This document shows, one piece after another, positions 25,148 to 32,951 of a stretch of DNA of 64,000 nucleotides. The DNA comes from Corynebacterium haematomassiliense. GTDB lineage: Bacteria > Actinomycetota > Actinomycetes > Mycobacteriales > Mycobacteriaceae. The stretch is taken from NCBI RefSeq assembly GCF_013978595.1, contig NZ_JACDTZ010000001.1, positions 124,001 through 188,000 of the forward strand, in the 5' to 3' direction. The position numbers were made by a program, and so were the translations under genes. Within the stretch, counting starts at the first letter, position 1; every line of letters starts with the position of its first letter. The notes beneath the pieces are model-generated. The model was not told the origin of the DNA. It did no database searches and saw nothing but the letters and a program-made list of their open reading frames with translations.

Positions 25148-25185
25148 ACGTTGTGCGTTATTGACGCTTCGCGTTATGGGGGATA
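25148..25185 (+). promoter_or_regulatory. higBA promoter/operator
   Basis: TAACGT-TGT-GCGTTA forms an imperfect palindrome (25148-25162) overlapping a strong promoter, TTGACG (25163) and TAGGGT with a 17-base spacer, five bases before the higB ATG. Autorepression by HigA is expected. A degraded copy lies at 19119. Confidence 0.6.
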
Positions 25186-25194
25186 GGGTGAGGC

Positions 25195-25476
25195 ATGATC
25201 CAGTCATTCGCTGACAAGGACACTGAGCGTCTGTGGAATCGAGAGCGGGTTCGCTCGATCGATTCCCGCATTCACTCAGTAGCGCTGCGCAAGCTTCGCC
25301 AGCTTGGGTACGCGCAGACGCTCGATGAGTTACGGATTCCTCCGGGAAACCGGCTCGAGGCCTTGAAAGGTGACCGGCGGGGTCAGTTCAGCATTCGAAT
25401 CAACGACCAGTGGCGGATCTGTTTTCGGTGGTCCGCCGCGGGGCCAGAGGAGGTTGAGATCGTTGACTACCACTGA
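25195..25476 (+). CDS. higB: HigB/RelE-family mRNA interferase toxin
   Basis: This 93-residue toxin of the HigB group has MIQSFADKDTERLWN at the N-terminus, the central LRQLGYAQTLDELRIPPGNRL region and the C-terminal RRGQFSIRINDQWRICFRW...VEIVDYH motif with the catalytic basic and histidine residues. It cleaves ribosome-bound mRNA by family. Unlike most toxin-antitoxin pairs the toxin comes first. Its 3' end overlaps higA by 14 bases. Confidence 0.9.
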   Translation: MIQSFADKDTERLWNRERVRSIDSRIHSVALRKLRQLGYAQTLDELRIPPGNRLEALKGDRRGQFSIRINDQWRICFRWSAAGPEEVEIVDYH

Positions 25477-25771
25477 CAAGCTCCCTCCGGTTCACCCGGG
25501 TGAGATCCTTATGGAGGACTTTCTCAAGGAAATGGAGATCACCCAGCACAAGCTGGCCGTCTCCATCGGCGTTCCGCCCCGCCGGATCAACGAAATTGTT
25601 CATGGTAAGCGCGCTGTAACGGCTGACACGGCCCTTCGTCTAGCGAAGTTTTTCGAGATGAGCCCCCAATTCTGGCTCGGGTTACAGGCCCAGTACGACC
25701 TGGATGTGGCAGAAGACAAAACCCTGGCGGAAATCGAACGGATTCAGCCGCTCCAGGCTGCCTCGGCGTAG
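25463..25771 (+). CDS. higA: HigA-family antitoxin (XRE-type)
   Basis: This 102-residue antitoxin has the HigA signature PPVHPGEILMEDFLKEMEIT and a helix-turn-helix (ITQHKLAVSIGVPPRRINEIV), followed by the dimerisation helix region (SPQFWLGLQAQYDLD). It neutralises HigB and represses the operon. The start is taken as TTG 25463 with AGAGGAGG nine bases upstream; no ATG exists before the conserved start of the family. Translation is coupled to higB by overlap. Confidence 0.9.
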   Translation: MTTTDKLPPVHPGEILMEDFLKEMEITQHKLAVSIGVPPRRINEIVHGKRAVTADTALRLAKFFEMSPQFWLGLQAQYDLDVAEDKTLAEIERIQPLQAASA

Positions 25772-25784
25772 CAGGTCAGCGACT

Positions 25785-26375
25785 TTAAATGCGTCGCGCC
25801 ATGTCGGGGTAGTAGACGACAACCCCATCTTCGTCGACTTCGAGCTCTACATCGACTCCTCGTGTTCCGCTTGCGTAGCGAACTTTGTGTGAGTCGATTG
25901 AACTGTAGTACTGATCCGAGGCGATCACCTGGAGGGAAGGCATATCAATCCAGGCCATGATGAGCGGAGTCTTGGAGACATCTTCTTCGAGCAACCCGAG
26001 GCGCCGGATGGGCATCGTGTTTGTCAATGGGCATAGTCCGAGATCACAGTCCAGCGCAGTTTCAAGATCAGCTGGTTGCACAATGCCAGGGGATGGGAGA
26101 CCGTTCGGCTGGGTACCCGATTCTTTAGTAGTCGATGTCCACTCGCCATCTTCGGTCCGTGTGAGCTCAAGGTGGCGCTCCCAACCGTCGCCCACGACGT
26201 TGACCTCCACGTTTTGGGTTACCCAGTTCTCTACAGCACTCAGTTCCCAGGTGGCTTCGTACCCTTCCCCGACCTGGGTACCGCTAGCCGTCAAGCCAGT
26301 TCGGTGAAACTGCACTCGGGCCTCGTTCTGGATTGAGGGGTTGTCTACGTGGTGCCATGTGTAAGTCTGTTCCAT
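25785..26375 (-). CDS. Putative glycolipid-binding domain protein
   Basis: This 196-residue beta-rich protein begins YTWHHVDNPSIQNEARVQF and contains LTRTEDGEWTS and the segment DCDLGLCPLTNTMPIRRL, which are hallmarks of the PF06475 putative glycolipid-binding family (PA1994-like spiral beta-roll). No signal peptide is present, so it acts in the cytosol or on the inner membrane face. The ligand is unknown. It converges with higBA, 13 bases apart. Confidence 0.72.
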   Translation of the reverse strand: MEQTYTWHHVDNPSIQNEARVQFHRTGLTASGTQVGEGYEATWELSAVENWVTQNVEVNVVGDGWERHLELTRTEDGEWTSTTKESGTQPNGLPSPGIVQPADLETALDCDLGLCPLTNTMPIRRLGLLEEDVSKTPLIMAWIDMPSLQVIASDQYYSSIDSHKVRYASGTRGVDVELEVDEDGVVVYYPDMARRI

Positions 26376-26423
26376 GCGCCGAAGCCTACTGGCCCAGGGC
26401 GCTTGTGGTCGATGGCGACAGCT

Positions 26424-26867
26424 CTAGGGAATCTGAGGACGCTTCCTCGTGGACTTCAACTCCGAGCGACGCATCTTCGCTTCTCGACGGCGCCGCACCG
26501 AGCCCCTGGTCGGCTTCGTCTTGCGCCGCGGGGGAGGCGGCGGGGCGAGCGCCTCGCGCAGCAGGGCGGCCAAACGCTCGCGCGCCTCGGCGCGGTTGCG
26601 GATCTGCGACCGTTGGTTCGACGCGGCCACGGTGAGGACGGTGCCGTCCAGGCGGTGTCCGAGGTTGCGCAAGATGCGGCGGCGTTGGGCGTCGGAAAGC
26701 GATGCGCACGCCGCGACATCGAGGGAGAGCTGCACCTTGCTGTCGGTGGTGTTGACGCCCTGGCCGCCCGGGCCCGACGACTTGGCGAACCGCTCCGTCA
26801 GGTCGACGGCGGCGATGACCACGCCGCCGGGGATCCCCGGGCCGGGAGCGATGGTCAGGTCCTTCAT
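26424..26867 (-). CDS. arfB: Alternative ribosome-rescue factor, class I release factor-like
   Basis: This 147-residue protein has the catalytic GGQ motif (SSGPGGQGVNTTDSKV) and a basic C-terminal tail (RRKTKPTRGSVRRRREAK), as in ArfB/YaeJ, which hydrolyses peptidyl-tRNA on stalled ribosomes independent of a stop codon. The codon-recognition domain of normal release factors is absent, as expected. Start ATG 26867 leads directly into the family N-terminus. Confidence 0.9.
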   Translation of the reverse strand: MKDLTIAPGPGIPGGVVIAAVDLTERFAKSSGPGGQGVNTTDSKVQLSLDVAACASLSDAQRRRILRNLGHRLDGTVLTVAASNQRSQIRNRAEARERLAALLREALAPPPPPRRKTKPTRGSVRRRREAKMRRSELKSTRKRPQIP

Positions 26868-26915
26868 GCCGCCCACCCTACGTTTTCGCCTCCTGTGTCA
26901 ACAGCTTCCGATTCT

Positions 26916-27152
26916 TTAGCACCCCAACTCGCGACAAATCTCGTCCGTAGTGAACCTCTCACCGGAGTCGAACTCGAGAGCAGCACGAAGTTCGTCAACA
27001 TCTTGGAGGTCTTCGACCTTTTCCATGATGGCGGATCGAGCGAATTCGGAAACAGTCATGCCTTCGGAATGCGCAAATTCGGCTAGGAGCGGTGCTTCCT
27101 CGCTACTCAATCGGATCTTTAGGAACACTTTATTCGGCGGCGAGCTCGACAT
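26916..27152 (-). CDS. Orphan RelB-like ribbon-helix-helix antitoxin
   Basis: This protein of about 78 residues has a ribbon-helix-helix N-terminal half (VFLKIRLSSEEAPLLAEFAHSEGMTVSEFARSAIM) and an acidic C-terminal toxin-binding tail. It resembles DUF6290/RelB antitoxins. There is no toxin gene downstream; arfB follows. The first codons (three consecutive ATGs at 27158, 27155, 27152, then SSSPPN) are antisense to the truncated PhnB-like gene, so the native start and promoter were probably replaced at a recombination joint. Confidence 0.65.
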   Translation of the reverse strand: MSSSPPNKVFLKIRLSSEEAPLLAEFAHSEGMTVSEFARSAIMEKVEDLQDVDELRAALEFDSGERFTTDEICRELGC

Positions 27153-27483
27153 CATCACCTACGGCGAGCAGCTCGACCGCGGCGCGCAGTTCCCGTTCGA
27201 CCCGCCTCGCGACGCCGTCGCGCACGGCACCCTGACCGGACCGTTCACGTTCGGCGGCGGCGACGACCTGCAGAACAACTCCAGCACGCTGGACCGTGGG
27301 GTCTTCGGCTTCACCGCTGAGGTGGAGTCGCCGGAGGAGGGCGAGCAGCTCATCGAGAAGCTCACCCGCGGCGGCGGCAAGGTCACCATGCCGTTCGCAC
27401 AGGCGCCGTGGGGCGCGCACTTCGGTGTCGTCGAGGACAAGTTCGGGCTCGCCTGGAACATCACTACTGGCGACGGAAGGTAG
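27133..27483 (+). pseudogene. PhnB-like VOC protein, 5'-truncated
   Basis: The frame has PhnB-type similarity from FGGELDIITYGEQ through HGTLTGPFTFGGGDD, then ESPEEGEQLIEKLTRGGG and FGVVEDKFGLAWNI, but the N-terminal 20-25 residues of the family (the first strand and helix) are missing, and upstream sequence belongs to the antitoxin on the other strand. No proper start codon or ribosome site is visible. Some expression from an internal start cannot be excluded. Confidence 0.72.
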
Positions 27484-27524
27484 GGCCGCGGGGTGGGGCG
27501 GAGCGCCGTCGTGAAGCAAGTGCG

Positions 27525-28583
27525 CTACCGTCCCGGCAAAACCACGGTGGGGTACTTGCGCACGTAGCCCACCGCGATGATGACAAGCGCCGCGATCGCA
27601 CCGATGACAGTTTCCGCGGTACGGGCGAGCAGCATCGGCGCGACGGGGGCGGCGTCGACGACCTGAATCATGAGCAGCGCCGTCGGGGTGATAAACGTCG
27701 CCGCGATGGTGTAGTTGCGGGTCACGTACATCTCGGTGAGGTACTGCAAAATTACAATCCACACGACGATCTGCCAGCCCTGCATCGGGTGTGACAGCAG
27801 GAAACCGGCGGCCGCGATGCCGGTCAGGGTGCCCAGCACGCGCTCGATCGCCCGGTAGTACTGCACCTTGAACCGGGAGTTCACCAGCGGCGCAACCGCG
27901 GCGACCATCGCCCAGTAGGAATGCGATAGCGGGTCGAAGATCGTCACGGAAATCAGGCCCAGCACGCCGGCGAGCAGCGGGGCGAAAAAGAAACGGCGCG
28001 CCTCGACGCGCAGGCGCCGCCAAGGCACACGGCCCGCGTCGGGGGCGCGGGAGGGGTGCTCGGTTTCCTTCGCGTCGCCGCCGGGGCCCTCGCCGATGAG
28101 GTGGGAGAGCTGCCCCAGCGCAACGCACAACAACGCTGCGCTACCGGCGATGGCGAAGGCGAGCGCCGGGTGGACCGGGTTGTTGAGGGAGCCGACCGCG
28201 GCGACAGAAAACACCACGAACACGGAACCGGTCGGCTTCATGTCGTTCGCCAGCGCCACCGTCGCCCACGCCGAGGACACCAGGGCGGTGGCGGCGATGA
28301 GCAGCCAGGGACTCAAATCCAACCACGCAATCGTCGCGCCGAGAGTAACCGACAGCGTTAAGGCGGAACCCGCGAGGATGTGATGCTTCAGTCGCACCTG
28401 GCGTGTGGCGTGGCGCCCGTAGACCCCGGTGAACGCGCCGAAATTCGCGTAGATGGCAAGGTCCAGCCGGCCGAGCGCAAGCAGGGTAAACATCGCGGCC
28501 GCAACGCCGAGCGCGACGCGGAACGCCGGGATGTGGTCGCGGCGGGCCGGGCCCATCTCAAACAGCGGGCTGAAGTGGTGCAA
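27525..28583 (-). CDS. FUSC-family membrane protein
   Basis: This protein of about 352 residues has two repeated blocks of hydrophobic helices, the arrangement of the FUSC/aromatic-acid exporter family (e.g. the C-terminal motif SRFKVQYYRAIERVLGTLTGI). It may export aromatic acids or similar solutes. TTG 28583 is chosen because GGGAGG lies seven bases upstream; a methionine in frame eleven codons later is an alternative. It is divergent from the CPBP gene. Confidence 0.75.
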   Translation of the reverse strand: MHHFSPLFEMGPARRDHIPAFRVALGVAAAMFTLLALGRLDLAIYANFGAFTGVYGRHATRQVRLKHHILAGSALTLSVTLGATIAWLDLSPWLLIAATALVSSAWATVALANDMKPTGSVFVVFSVAAVGSLNNPVHPALAFAIAGSAALLCVALGQLSHLIGEGPGGDAKETEHPSRAPDAGRVPWRRLRVEARRFFFAPLLAGVLGLISVTIFDPLSHSYWAMVAAVAPLVNSRFKVQYYRAIERVLGTLTGIAAAGFLLSHPMQGWQIVVWIVILQYLTEMYVTRNYTIAATFITPTALLMIQVVDAAPVAPMLLARTAETVIGAIAALVIIAVGYVRKYPTVVLPGR

Positions 28584-28748
28584 CCGTGGACCTCCCAAAC
28601 GCGTTCGTGAATTTTCCGGCGGAGAGTCTAGCGCGGCGGGCGCGGCGACGCGGACTCGTGCCTCTGCACATATCAACCGCGAGGCATACCATGGCCGGGT
28701 TAGCCCACACAGAACGACAATGACGGATCAGACAAGGAGCACGCCGCA

Positions 28749-29564
28749 GTGTCCCGCACCGGGAATTTCTTTTTCGCCGCCCGCAATCAGCCCAACTACG
28801 CGTGGTGGAGGCCGCTCGCCGAAATCCTCGCGGTGGCCGTCCTCGCTGTGCTGTTTACGGGAGTGCTCGACCTGTCGTTGGAAGCTGCGGGCGTGGATAC
28901 TTCCAGCGGCGCGGCCGACAAGTACTTCGGCTACGGGTCGGTGATCGTGGAGATCCTCGCGGTGCTTGTTGCCGTTTGGCTGATCGGGCGCCGGCCGGTG
29001 TCGTCGGTGTTCACCGGGCAGCCCGGGACGAAACCGTGGCTGCCGTTCGCGGCTTTCGCAGTGGCCCTGGTGGTTATCTCGGTGATTATGTCGCTGGTTG
29101 GCGTGTACGGCTACGGCGCCTCTTGGGGCCAGGTGGTCGGCAACATGGGCGCCGATTTCCCGGTTGAGCTCGTCGCGCTGCTGTTCGCCGCGCTCGCTGA
29201 GGAGATGACGTTCCGCGGCGTGTTCCTCCAGGCGTTCACCGCGTGGACCCGGAACCCACTGATCGGCGCGCTGCTCGCTGCGGTCCCGTTCGTCCTCGTG
29301 CACCCGCAGGCGTACAGCTCGCCGGTCGGTATCGCGCACTACTTCGCCGACGCGCTGCTGTTTACCCTGCTGGTGTGGGTGTTCAACGGGATCTGGGTCG
29401 CGGTGGCCGTGCACCTGGCCTGGAACACGTTCGGCACGGTGCAGGACCTTGGATTGCCCACGTCGGCCGCGGCCACCGCAGAGAGCTTCGTCGCCATGGC
29501 GGCCGCGACCGCGCTGGTCATAGCGCTCTTCCGGCGAAAGGCGTCGGCGCAGCCCGCCGCGTAG
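28749..29564 (+). CDS. CPBP-family intramembrane metalloprotease
   Basis: This 271-residue membrane protein has about eight helices and the CPBP motifs: EEMTFRGVFLQAF (paired Glu and Arg), FVLVHPQAY and HLAWNTFG. It starts at GTG 28749 with AAGGAG eight bases upstream. It is a different branch from the CPBP protein at 6.1 kb; sequence identity is low apart from motifs. The role could be peptide processing or bacteriocin immunity. The gene lies 24 bases before chrA in the same direction. Confidence 0.82.
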   Translation: MSRTGNFFFAARNQPNYAWWRPLAEILAVAVLAVLFTGVLDLSLEAAGVDTSSGAADKYFGYGSVIVEILAVLVAVWLIGRRPVSSVFTGQPGTKPWLPFAAFAVALVVISVIMSLVGVYGYGASWGQVVGNMGADFPVELVALLFAALAEEMTFRGVFLQAFTAWTRNPLIGALLAAVPFVLVHPQAYSSPVGIAHYFADALLFTLLVWVFNGIWVAVAVHLAWNTFGTVQDLGLPTSAAATAESFVAMAAATALVIALFRRKASAQPAA

Positions 29565-29588
29565 CTGCCTTCGCTACCATCTCGTCTT

Positions 29589-30746
29589 GTGTTGGAAGTA
29601 CTGCGCATATTCCCCCGCCTCGGCCTGACATCCTTCGGCGGGCCGACGGCGCATTTGGGGTACTTCCGGGACGAGTTCGTCGATAAGCGCAAGTGGCTCA
29701 GCGACGACGAATACGCCGACCTCGTCGCCCTGTGCCAGTTCATGCCGGGCCCCGCATCGAGCCAGGTCGGCATGGCAATCGGCCTCAAGCGCGCCGGCTA
29801 CGGAGGCATGATCGCGGCGTTTTTAGGCTTCACGCTGCCGAGTGTGGTCCTCATGGTCGCGTTCGCGCTCGGGGTGGCGCGCCTCGGCGACATTTCGGAC
29901 GCCGGCTGGCTCGCGGGGCTCAAGGCGGCGGCGGTCGCGGTCGTCGCGCAGGCGGTGATGGGCATGGCGAAAAGCATCGTCACGGACCGGTTGCGCGCGG
30001 CCGTCGCACTCGCCGCATTCCTCATCGTCCTGCTGGTCCCGCACCCCGCGGCCCAGGTCGGCGCGATCGTTGCGGGCATGTTCGTGGCCACCTTTGCGCT
30101 TTCGCCTATCGACGCCCCTCCGGCCCCCAGCCGCACCTCCACCGCCAGCCGCACCGTAGGGCTGGTAGCGCTGGGAGTGTTCGCGGCGCTGCTCGCGCTG
30201 CTGCCACTGGCCGGGCGCATGGGCACGAGCTGGGGCATTCTCGACAGCTTCTACCGCTCGGGTGCCCTGGTCTTCGGCGGCGGGCACGTGGTGCTGCCGC
30301 TGTTGGAGCAGGCCACGGTGCCCACCGGCCTGGTGGACCACGACACCTTCCTCGCCGGCTACGGCGCCGCCCAGGCGGTGCCCGGCCCGCTGTTCACCTT
30401 CGCGTCCTTCCTCGGCGCCTCGGCCGAGGGTGTTCACTGGTTGTGGGGTGCGGCCCTGGCCACGGTGGCGATCTTCCTGCCGGCGGCACTCCTGGTCGTC
30501 GGGATCATGCCGTTTTGGGACCGGCTGCGCGCCAACCCGCACGCCGCCAGCGCCCTTGCCGGCGCGAACGCGGCCGTGGTGGGCATCCTCGCCGCGGCGC
30601 TGTACACCCCGGTGTTCACTTCCGGCATCCACGGGCCGGCGACGATGGCGGTCGCGGCCATGGCGTTCGTGGCGCTGAAAAACTTCAAGGCCCCGGCCTG
30701 GGCGGTGGTCATCGGCACCGCAGCGGTCGGGTGGGCAGTGTTGTGA
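29589..30746 (+). CDS. chrA: Chromate efflux transporter ChrA
   Basis: This 385-residue long-chain CHR protein has two homologous halves, each beginning with an RLGLTSFGGPTAHLGYF-like or GALVFGGGHVVLPLL motif, and conserved GPASSQVGMAIG and GAAQAVPGPLFTFA segments. It exports chromate (sulfate analogue) across the membrane. GTG start. Its stop TGA overlaps the GTG of the downstream acetyltransferase (GTGA), so they form a coupled unit. Confidence 0.92.
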   Translation: MLEVLRIFPRLGLTSFGGPTAHLGYFRDEFVDKRKWLSDDEYADLVALCQFMPGPASSQVGMAIGLKRAGYGGMIAAFLGFTLPSVVLMVAFALGVARLGDISDAGWLAGLKAAAVAVVAQAVMGMAKSIVTDRLRAAVALAAFLIVLLVPHPAAQVGAIVAGMFVATFALSPIDAPPAPSRTSTASRTVGLVALGVFAALLALLPLAGRMGTSWGILDSFYRSGALVFGGGHVVLPLLEQATVPTGLVDHDTFLAGYGAAQAVPGPLFTFASFLGASAEGVHWLWGAALATVAIFLPAALLVVGIMPFWDRLRANPHAASALAGANAAVVGILAAALYTPVFTSGIHGPATMAVAAMAFVALKNFKAPAWAVVIGTAAVGWAVL

Positions 30747-31186
30747 CTGCGCCCGTGATTCGGATGGCGACGGTGGGGGAGGCGGAGCTCGTCGCAAAGC
30801 TAATGCACGACTTCAACACCGAGTTCGACACCCCGGTGCCCGACAACCTGGAGCGCAGGTTCGCGCAGCTCATCGCCCGCGACGACGTGCTCGTGGTGCT
30901 CGCAGGCGAGGTCGGGTTCGCGTACCTGACGCTGCGGCCGAGCCCGTACTACGACGGCCCGGTGGCGATGCTGGAGGAGCTCTACGTCGCCCCGTCGCAC
31001 CGCGGCCGCGGGCTGGGCACGCAGATGATGGCGCGGGTGCTGTCTGAGCTCGAAGCGCGAGGGGCGGGCGAGATGCAGATCAACGTCGACGAGGTGGACG
31101 CGGGCGCGCGGCGGTTCTACGAGCGGCACGGTTTCACCAACATTGAGGCCGGATCAAGGATGCTGCTGTATATCCGGGAGCTGTAG
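30743..31186 (+). CDS. GNAT-family N-acetyltransferase
   Basis: This 147-residue acetyltransferase has the acetyl-CoA motif HRGRGLGTQMMARVL and the terminal FYERHGFTNIE segment. GTG 30743 overlaps the chrA stop by four bases, indicating co-translation. The acceptor is not predictable; linkage to chrA does not suggest one. Confidence 0.82.
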   Translation: MTAPVIRMATVGEAELVAKLMHDFNTEFDTPVPDNLERRFAQLIARDDVLVVLAGEVGFAYLTLRPSPYYDGPVAMLEELYVAPSHRGRGLGTQMMARVLSELEARGAGEMQINVDEVDAGARRFYERHGFTNIEAGSRMLLYIREL

Positions 31187-31195
31187 CGTAAAGGC

Positions 31196-31834
31196 ATGCA
31201 CGCGACCGATCTGCTCGACGTCATCTACACCGCCGGTGTCGTCTTCGACGGGCTGTCCACCAGCCGTCCTGCCACCGACCGCTACCTGCGCTCGGGCGAT
31301 ACGGACGGGGTGCGTGGCCGCGGTGATCTGGCGTTGCTGCAGGACCTGGAGGCGGCGGCGGAGTTCGTCATCGCCACCGCCGGCGAGCCAATTACCGCGG
31401 CCTATCTTGGGCGCATCAATGCGCAGCTCACCCGCAGCGCCGCGCTCAACCCTGGAAAGCTGCGCCGGGCGGAACAGGGCATCGGCGTGCACACCGCCCA
31501 CGGCCGGCACGAACCCGCGGCGCTCACGGCTGAAGAACTCGACGCGCTCATGCAACAGCAGCTCAAGCTTGACGACTCCCTTCGGTCCGCCGCACACCTC
31601 TTCGTCGAAGTCGCTCGAGCCCAGCCTTTCGAAGACGGCAACAAACGCACCGCGATCTTCGCCGCGAACAGTTACTTAATCGGCCAGGGAGCAGGTGTGC
31701 TGATGGCGGTGCCGCACGACGACGCGGACCCGTCGGTGAGCCGCGAGTTTCACGATCTACTCGCTCGGGCCTACGTCTTCGGCGAGACAGGACCGGTTGT
31801 GGAAGCCCTGGTCCGGCACAACTCGGGCCAATAG
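31196..31834 (+). CDS. Fic/Doc-fold protein with altered catalytic motif
   Basis: This 212-residue protein has a Fic domain: the helix HLFVEVARAQPFEDGNKRTA corresponds to the family active site HxFx(D/E)GNxR. Position 143 is Gln where the catalytic His should be; the phosphate-binding DGNKR part is kept. An upstream region (residues 40-120) supplies the remaining helices. AMP-transfer may be lost or the protein may have another role. It starts nine bases after the GNAT stop and could be in the chrA unit. Confidence 0.8.
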   Translation: MHATDLLDVIYTAGVVFDGLSTSRPATDRYLRSGDTDGVRGRGDLALLQDLEAAAEFVIATAGEPITAAYLGRINAQLTRSAALNPGKLRRAEQGIGVHTAHGRHEPAALTAEELDALMQQQLKLDDSLRSAAHLFVEVARAQPFEDGNKRTAIFAANSYLIGQGAGVLMAVPHDDADPSVSREFHDLLARAYVFGETGPVVEALVRHNSGQ

Positions 31835-31850
31835 GGAATACTTAACCCCC

Positions 31851-32951
31851 ATGACGAGTAGAAACCAGGCAGAAGTTACCCAAACTGTGATCCTCCCGCA
31901 GTCGCGGGACGCGCTGTTTATCACCCTCGGCTTCAAAGACGGCGGCGAGGCGGCGGCGCTGGAGGTGCTGTCCAGCCTGTCCAGCCTGACCAATGGCGTG
32001 GGCTTCCGCTACCCCAAGGCGCACCTGACGGCGGTGGCCGGCGTCGGCGCGAAGATGTGGGACCGCCTCTTCGCGCTGGACAAGCCGGAGCACCTCCACG
32101 AGTTCGTGGAGCTTCAGGGCGCTAAGCACCACGCGCCGTCCACCCCGGGCGATGTGTTCTTCCACATCCGCTCCGACGAGTTCGACGTCGCCTTCGAGCT
32201 GGCGCGCCGCATCAACGCGATCGTGGAAGACCACATCGACTACCACGACGAGGTCCACGCCTTCCAGTACCAGGACTTCCGCGACCCGCTCGGCTTCGTC
32301 GACGGCACTGAGAGCCCCCGCGGCCAGGAGGGCGTCGAGGTGGCGATCATCCGCGACGGCATCTGGAAGGGCGGCAGCTACATCGTCGAGCAGAAGTACG
32401 TGCACAACCTGAAGGACTGGAACGACCTGCCGGTGGAGGAGCAAGAACAGGTCATCGGCCGCACGAAGCACTCCGACATCGAACTGGACGAGAAAGCGCC
32501 GAACAGCCACGTCGCCGTCAACCAGGTCGAAGACGAGGACGGCAACGGCCTCGAGATCGTGCGCAACAACCTCTCCTTCGGCGACGCGCTGGGCAAGCAG
32601 GGCACCTTCTTCATGAGCTACGCCCGCGACCCCCGCGTTACCGAGGTGATGCTGCGGCGGATGTTCATCGGCGAGCCGGAGGGCAACTACGACCGCATCC
32701 TGGACTTCTCCGAGGCGCTGACCGGCTGCAACTTCTTCGCCCCGCCGCGCGTGTTCCTGGACCACTGCGCCGACTACGCGCACCCGCACCTGCGCGGTGA
32801 GGGCGGCCAGGAGCCGAACCAGCCGGCGATCAACCTGCCGCAGGGCAAGACGGTCTTCCCGGACCGCGCGGACGTGCCCACCTCCCACAACGCCGAGGAC
32901 ATCGAGGCGGCGAAGGCCCGCTTCGAGGGCGCGCTACGCGGGGAGCAGTAG
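31851..32951 (+). CDS. DyP-type heme peroxidase
   Basis: This 366-residue peroxidase has the GxxDG motif (PLGFVDGTESP) with the catalytic Asp, the proximal heme histidine region (PNSHVAVNQ) and a conserved FMSYARDPRVTEVML segment with the distal Arg. No Tat signal or visible encapsulin-targeting tail is present, so it is probably cytosolic. ATG 31851 follows AATACT by eight bases (leaderless). Its last 18 bases overlap the end of the convergent histidine kinase gene. Confidence 0.92.
   Translation: MTSRNQAEVTQTVILPQSRDALFITLGFKDGGEAAALEVLSSLSSLTNGVGFRYPKAHLTAVAGVGAKMWDRLFALDKPEHLHEFVELQGAKHHAPSTPGDVFFHIRSDEFDVAFELARRINAIVEDHIDYHDEVHAFQYQDFRDPLGFVDGTESPRGQEGVEVAIIRDGIWKGGSYIVEQKYVHNLKDWNDLPVEEQEQVIGRTKHSDIELDEKAPNSHVAVNQVEDEDGNGLEIVRNNLSFGDALGKQGTFFMSYARDPRVTEVMLRRMFIGEPEGNYDRILDFSEALTGCNFFAPPRVFLDHCADYAHPHLRGEGGQEPNQPAINLPQGKTVFPDRADVPTSHNAEDIEAAKARFEGALRGEQ

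Noticed and set aside
27130..28128. 332-codon minus-strand frame across the FUSC and PhnB-like region
   Set aside because: Out of frame with the FUSC gene, which has clear membrane helices, and antisense to the PhnB-like remnant.
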